Below, one piece after another: positions 59,957 to 64,000 of a stretch of 64,000 nt of DNA. The position numbers and the translations under genes were made by a program. The notes beneath the pieces were generated by a model, which was not told where the DNA came from, made no database searches, and was given only the letters and a program-made list of their open reading frames with translations. Each line of letters begins with the position of its first letter. Within the stretch, counting starts at the first letter, position 1. The DNA is from Virgibacillus proomii (GTDB lineage Bacteria > Bacillota > Bacilli > Bacillales > Amphibacillaceae), in NCBI RefSeq assembly GCF_900162615.1, contig NZ_FUFN01000010.1, forward strand, positions 1,370,149-1,434,148. Reading direction: 5' to 3'.

Positions 59957-61135
59957 ATGGTGAAGGAAGCAGTAATTGTTGCAGGAGCAAGAACCCCTGT
60001 AGGGAAAGCAAAGAAAGGGTCGCTTGCTACTTCTCGTCCGGATGATTTAGCAGCATTAACGATAAAGGATACATTAAAACGTGCAGGCGGGTATGATGGG
60101 AATATTGATGATGTCATTATTGGATGTGCCATGCCAGAAGCAGAGCAAGGCATGAATATGGCAAGAAATATTGCGGGGTTAGCCGGTTTAAAGCATGATG
60201 TTCCGGGTATAACGATTAACCGTTATTGTTCTTCAGGTTTACAAAGCATTGCTTACGCTGCTGAGCAAATTATGATTGGGGCAAGTGATACGATCATTGC
60301 TGGCGGTACAGAATCAATGAGCCTCATCCCAATGGGCGGACATGTTATAAAACCAAACTCAACGTTAGTTCAAGATGCTCCGGGATATTATATGGGGATG
60401 GGACATACTGCAGAGGAAGTTGCCAATCGCTTTCAAATTTCTAGAGAAGCTCAAGATGCGTTCGCTGTAAGGAGTCATGAACGAGCTGCAAAAGCGATTG
60501 AAGAAGGGAAATTTAACGACGAAATTGTACCTGTAGAAATAACGCATCGCTTCCTTAATGATAAAAACAAGCCACAAGAAAAAACGATTACATTTTCCAT
60601 GGATGAAGGAGTTCGTCCGGACACCTCGATGGAAGTGCTGAGAAAGCTGAGACCGGCGTTTCATGTGAAAGGAACAGTAACCGCTGGAAATTCTTCGCAA
60701 ATGAGTGATGGAGCAGCTTCGGTATTAGTGATGGATCATGATAAAGCTGAAGCAGAGGGGTTAACACCAATAGTTAAATTTAGATCGTTTGCTGTAGCAG
60801 GAGTAGAACCAGAGATTATGGGGGTAGGACCAATTGCCGCTGTTCCTAAGGCGCTACAAATTGCTGGACTTGAGTTATCGGATATCGGTCTGTTTGAATT
60901 AAATGAAGCGTTTGCTTCGCAAGCTGTACGTGTTATTCAAGAGCTGGACTTAGATATTGATAAAGTGAATGTAAATGGCGGAGCGATTGCACTTGGTCAT
61001 CCATTAGGCATGACAGGCACGAAACTGACGCTTACCTTAATGCATGAGATGAAGCGCAAACAAGTTCAATTTGGGGTTGTTACGATGTGTATAGGTGGCG
61101 GCATGGGAGCAGCAGGGGTATTTGAACTGATCTAA
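59957..61135 (+). CDS. fadA: Acetyl-CoA acyltransferase (3-ketoacyl-CoA thiolase)
   Basis: The 392-residue thiolase cleaves 3-ketoacyl-CoA in the last beta-oxidation step. The nucleophilic Cys is in TINRYCSSGLQSIAYAAEQI near residue 92, His in GGAIALGHPLGMTGTK near 350, and the second Cys in VVTMCIGGGMGAAGVFEL near 380. The start AVIVAGARTPVGKAKKGSLA is typical. AAGGGGG precedes the ATG, 16 bases after fadN. It works with FadN and FadE. Confidence 0.96.
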   Translation: MVKEAVIVAGARTPVGKAKKGSLATSRPDDLAALTIKDTLKRAGGYDGNIDDVIIGCAMPEAEQGMNMARNIAGLAGLKHDVPGITINRYCSSGLQSIAYAAEQIMIGASDTIIAGGTESMSLIPMGGHVIKPNSTLVQDAPGYYMGMGHTAEEVANRFQISREAQDAFAVRSHERAAKAIEEGKFNDEIVPVEITHRFLNDKNKPQEKTITFSMDEGVRPDTSMEVLRKLRPAFHVKGTVTAGNSSQMSDGAASVLVMDHDKAEAEGLTPIVKFRSFAVAGVEPEIMGVGPIAAVPKALQIAGLELSDIGLFELNEAFASQAVRVIQELDLDIDKVNVNGGAIALGHPLGMTGTKLTLTLMHEMKRKQVQFGVVTMCIGGGMGAAGVFELI

Positions 61136-61169
61136 AATCTATAAATAAGCTAGAAAAGGGGTAGAGAAA

Positions 61170-62954
61170 ATGAGTGAAACAAAGGAAAAAGTATTTAAAG
61201 GCGGCGGTTTTTTAGTTGAAGATTTAACGGCAAATGATGTTATTACACCAGAGGATTTTAATGATGAGCATAAAATGATTGCCAAGACAACGGCAGAATT
61301 TGTTGCAGGTGAAGTGTTGCCAAAAGTCGATAACTTAGAAAATCATGAGTTTGAATATTCGGTGGAGTTATTGAAAAAAGCAGGAGAACTCGGATTATTG
61401 GGTGCGGACATACCTGAAGAATACGGGGGCTTGGCACTTGATAAAATCAGTTCTTCTTTGATCACCGAAAAATTTGCACGTGCGGGCGGTTTTTCTGTCA
61501 CGCATGGTGCACATGTTGGTATTGGTACATTACCAATCGTATTCTTCGGAAGTGATAAGCAAAAAAAGAAGTATTTGCCAAAGCTTGCGACGGGTGAATT
61601 GCTAGCTGCATATGCATTAACAGAGCCTGGTTCAGGGTCAGATGCTTTAGGAGCAAAAGCAACAGCAAAGTTAAATGATGCTGGAACACATTATATTCTA
61701 AATGGGGAAAAGCAGTGGATTACGAACTCTGCATTTGCAGATGTATTTATTGTCTACGCTAAAATTGATGGGGAACATTTTTCAGCATTTATTGTTGAAA
61801 GAGAATTTCCGGGCGTTTCAACTGGACCTGAAGAAAAGAAGATGGGAATAAAAAGTTCTTCTACACGTACTTTAATTTTAGAAGATGCTGAGGTTCCGGT
61901 TGAAAATTTACTGGGTGAAAAAGGACGCGGACACATCATTGCATTTAATATTTTAAATGTGGGTCGTTATAAGCTGGCAATTGGTGGTGTCGGCGGGGCT
62001 AAAATAGGTTTGGAATTAGCAACCAAATATGTGAATGAACGTAAACAATTTAATCAGCCGATTTCCAGCTTTTCATTAACACAGGAAAAGCTGGCTACGA
62101 TGGCTAGTGAAACGTATGCTAATGAGAGTGCTGTTTATCGTACGGTTGGTTTATTTGAGCAGCGGATGGGTGCACTTACAGAGGAACAACTAAATGATGG
62201 GAGAGAGGTTGCTAGAGCAATTGCTGAGTACCAAATTGAATGTTCCATGAACAAATATATGTGTACGGAGTTGCTTGATTATGTAGCAGATGAAGCTGTA
62301 CAATTACATGGCGGCTATGGATTTATGCAAGAGTATGAAGTTGAGCGTATGTACCGCGATTCACGAATTAACCGTATCTTTGAGGGAACGAACGAAATAA
62401 ACCGTTTGCTAGTTCCTGGCACACTATTGAAAAAAGCATTAAAAGGTGAGCTGCCACTTTTACAAAAAGCTCAAAGCCTGCAAGAAGAATTAATGATGCT
62501 TATGCCAGAAGAAGTAGGTACGGAAACATTGGAACAAGAAAAGTATTTATTAAAAAATGCGAAGAAAATTGTATTAATGGTCGCTGGGTTAGCGGCGCAA
62601 AAGTATATGCAGCAGATCGAAAAGGAGCAAGAGATTCTAGTAAACTTGGCTGATATGGTTGCTGAAGTTTACAATATGGAGTCTGCCATCCTTCGTACCG
62701 AAAAGGCAATACAAAAAACAGGGAAAGAAAAGAATAAGCAGAAGCTCCTTTACACACAAGTTTATGTTCAAGAAGCATTTAACCGAATTGAAGCGGATGC
62801 AAAAGAAACATTAATCGCTGTAGAAGAAGGAGATACATTACGAATGTTGCTTTCTTCTTTACGCAAACTAACAAGACACACACCTGTAAACGTTATAGCG
62901 AAAAAGCGCGAGATTGCTGCTGTAATTATTGAAGAAGAAAAATATGTACTGTAA
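61170..62954 (+). CDS. fadE: Acyl-CoA dehydrogenase
   Basis: The 594-residue flavoenzyme introduces the trans-2 double bond into acyl-CoA. It has GLLGADIPEEYGGLALDKISSSLITEK near residues 75-102, AYALTEPGSGSDALGAKATA and QWITNSAFADVFIV (FAD/substrate contacts), GRYKLAIGGVGGAKIGLELA, and QLHGGYGFMQEYEVERMYRDSRINRIFEGTNEINRLLV with a catalytic Glu. An extra C-terminal domain (about 400-594) matches the long Bacillus FadE/YusJ class. AAAAGGGG precedes the ATG; last gene of the fad operon. Confidence 0.95.
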   Translation: MSETKEKVFKGGGFLVEDLTANDVITPEDFNDEHKMIAKTTAEFVAGEVLPKVDNLENHEFEYSVELLKKAGELGLLGADIPEEYGGLALDKISSSLITEKFARAGGFSVTHGAHVGIGTLPIVFFGSDKQKKKYLPKLATGELLAAYALTEPGSGSDALGAKATAKLNDAGTHYILNGEKQWITNSAFADVFIVYAKIDGEHFSAFIVEREFPGVSTGPEEKKMGIKSSSTRTLILEDAEVPVENLLGEKGRGHIIAFNILNVGRYKLAIGGVGGAKIGLELATKYVNERKQFNQPISSFSLTQEKLATMASETYANESAVYRTVGLFEQRMGALTEEQLNDGREVARAIAEYQIECSMNKYMCTELLDYVADEAVQLHGGYGFMQEYEVERMYRDSRINRIFEGTNEINRLLVPGTLLKKALKGELPLLQKAQSLQEELMMLMPEEVGTETLEQEKYLLKNAKKIVLMVAGLAAQKYMQQIEKEQEILVNLADMVAEVYNMESAILRTEKAIQKTGKEKNKQKLLYTQVYVQEAFNRIEADAKETLIAVEEGDTLRMLLSSLRKLTRHTPVNVIAKKREIAAVIIEEEKYVL

Positions 62955-62963
62955 AACAGAAAG

Positions 62964-62999
62964 AAAAGCTGCTGCCTTTTAGAAGACAGCAGCTTTTTT
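62964..62999 (+). terminator. Terminator after the fad operon
   Basis: AAAAGCTGCTG pairs with CAGCAGCTTTT, followed by TT. Confidence 0.88.
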
Positions 63000-63311
63000 A
63001 CATGTGTAAAAATTTGAAATGAATTGGTGTCGAATATCGATTTTAAGCTTTATGTATAAGCGAGGGATTAGTTCTAAAAGCTAAGTTTCGCTGTATACGC
63101 TTTTTAAAATTAAATGCAAGAAGTACCAAGATTTCATTATTTGTCATTTCATTCGTATTTTCGTTCATGATTTTGCTATAATAATAGTATATGTTCAAAA
63201 AGAAGATAAAAATAACCGAAACATTTTAGTCGACACTGTTTCAACAAGTAAAATGGCATTTGATATATGCATAGTATAGAAACAGAGACAAGGGAAAGCC
63301 GTTCCCTTTTT
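63000..63311. other. Intergenic stretch, nothing recognised
   Basis: A-T rich sequence between the fad terminator and repeat B copy 5, with no frame or RNA I can support. Confidence 0.3.
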
Positions 63312-63400
63312 TACACTATAGGAAAGTATAAAACCTTATGGTTATAAGAAAAACGGTAGCTTTCGCCATAAAGACTTGACGACAAGCCAAGTTTTTCTAA
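63312..63400 (+). repeat. Repeat B copy 5
   Basis: TACACTATAGGAAAGTATAA ... GTTATAAGAAAAACGGTAGC, CTTGACGACAAGCCAAG, GTTTTTCTAA. The CTTTATCGTA centre is reduced to a shorter TTATGGTTATAAG. Confidence 0.65.
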
Positions 63401-63453
63401 TCTGACTTTTTGAGCATCCTTTTGTAGTTAATGATGAAAGGGAGGTTTTAACA

Positions 63454-63816
63454 ATGACGTTAACCTTTTATTGGTACCCAAATTGTGGAACATGTAAAAA
63501 AGCAAAAAAGTGGCTCGATGATAAAGAAATAAGCTATGAGCCAATACATATTGTGGAAAGTCCGCCAAGTAAAAATGAACTCCTTACACTCATCGATAAA
63601 AGCGGGTTACCCGCAAAAAAATTTTTCAATACGAGTGGTAAAAAGTATCGAGAACTGAATATAAAAGATAAGATTAAAGACGCAACAGACGAAGAAATGG
63701 CAGAAATATTAGCCTCGGATGGCATGTTAATTAAACGACCAATTGTAACGGATGGTTCGAAGGTAACCGTGGGATTTAAGGAAGACATGTTTGAAGAAAA
63801 TTGGCTGGCTGAATGA
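63454..63816 (+). CDS. Spx/ArsC-like thioredoxin-fold protein (YusI)
   Basis: The 120-residue protein has YWYPNCGTCKKAKKWLDDKEISYEPIHI at residues 6-33 with a CGTC redox pair, TSGKKYRELNIKDKI and MLIKRPIVTDGSKVTVGFKEDMF, as in the ArsC/Spx family. It is monomeric and cytoplasmic, possibly a thiol oxidoreductase; arsenate reduction is not supported by context. GGGAGG precedes the ATG. Its place between fadE and gcvH is the Bacillus yusI arrangement. Confidence 0.9.
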   Translation: MTLTFYWYPNCGTCKKAKKWLDDKEISYEPIHIVESPPSKNELLTLIDKSGLPAKKFFNTSGKKYRELNIKDKIKDATDEEMAEILASDGMLIKRPIVTDGSKVTVGFKEDMFEENWLAE

Positions 63817-63888
63817 AAAAAGAAATACTGGATAAAAATTGATTAACCTTGTATAGTGAAAGTGGAGTAAACTTTTGGAGGGATAAAC

Positions 63889-64000
63889 GTGAGCGTACCA
63901 AAGGAACTATTATATTCAAAAGAACATGAATGGGTAAAAAAAGAAGATGGAAAAGTAAGAATTGGAATTACAGATTTTGCTCAAGATGAACTTGGTGATA
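63889..64000 (+). CDS. gcvH: Glycine cleavage system H protein, N-terminal part
   Basis: A GTG start after GGAGGGAT opens SVPKELLYSKEHEWVKKEDG followed by KVRIGITDFAQDELGD, the conserved beginning of the lipoyl-carrying H protein. The remainder, including the lipoylation Lys, lies beyond the window. It shuttles the aminomethyl group between P, T and L proteins in glycine breakdown. In Bacilli it also feeds lipoyl relay to other enzymes. Confidence 0.93.
   Translation, partial: MSVPKELLYSKEHEWVKKEDGKVRIGITDFAQDELGD

Noticed and set aside
63454..63816. Arsenate reductase assignment for the ArsC-like protein
   Set aside because: No arsenic genes nearby and the locus matches yusI; family name only is supported.

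Overview
The window is low-GC Firmicute DNA. It most resembles a halotolerant Bacillaceae genome of the Virgibacillus/Oceanobacillus type. The evidence is the family content and gene order (gpmI-eno, secG-est-rnr-smpB-ssrA, liaIH/liaFSR, a Ger(x)C germination lipoprotein, fadNAE-yusI-gcvH), purine-rich ribosome binding sites, and a tmRNA tag ending in ALAAA. No rRNA or tRNA gene was seen. The genus is an inference from gene content.

Layout. 1-1.5 kb: end of gpmI and eno. 2.8-6.7 kb: a TPP-riboswitch operon for uptake and salvage of a thiamine precursor (thiY, a thiamine-binding YkoF/MTH1187-type protein, thiX, thiZ, a TatD-type hydrolase). 7.4-11.4 kb: a nucleoside hydrolase, ptsI without ptsH, and a monoglyceride-lipase-like hydrolase. 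11.5-16.6 kb: secG, est, rnr, smpB, ssrA. 16.6-25 kb: a decayed island integrated at the 3' end of ssrA. It has two integrase remnants, a duplicated att-like core, two endolysin tails, a MarR/NmrA pair, a broken LXG polymorphic toxin followed by an intact Imm70-like immunity gene, a frameshifted SHOCT protein and an IS110 scrap. 25.4-31.7 kb: Ger(x)C lipoprotein, YppG-like protein, CBS protein, hemolysin III, DUF1836 protein, LLM oxidoreductase and DedA protein. 32-36.1 kb: the cell-envelope stress system liaI-liaH and liaF-liaS-liaR, split by about 600 bp of repeats. 36.7-41.1 kb: aromatic acid exporter, aceA with a tiny zinc-ribbon ORF upstream, and a cwlO-like hydrolase. 41.1-48.1 kb: a gene-poor stretch with an unknown gene, a dead DinB-family gene and a quinol nitric oxide reductase preceded by two identical FNR-like boxes. 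48.1-52.5 kb: nitroreductase, BCCT transporter, guanidine-I riboswitch with a paired SMR exporter, and an aeRF1-like protein. 52.5-56.7 kb (minus strand): znuA-znuC-znuB, then zur overlapping two fluoride channel genes. 57.5-64 kb: FadR-box-controlled fadN-fadA-fadE, a Spx/ArsC-like protein and the start of gcvH.

The least ordinary content lies between the genes. At least four dispersed repeat families occur. Repeat A (115-191 bp, preceded by and ending in TTTAT, several hairpins) looks like a non-autonomous IS200/IS605-type element that may carry an omega-RNA-like transcript. Repeat B (about 90 bp) can fold into a cloverleaf-like RNA. Repeat C contains repeated LKK...FSACDA-type pseudo-coding units. 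Repeat D is seen twice. At 27.9-28.2 kb a copy of A sits precisely inside a copy of B; intact B copies elsewhere give the empty-site sequence, which is direct evidence that A has moved.
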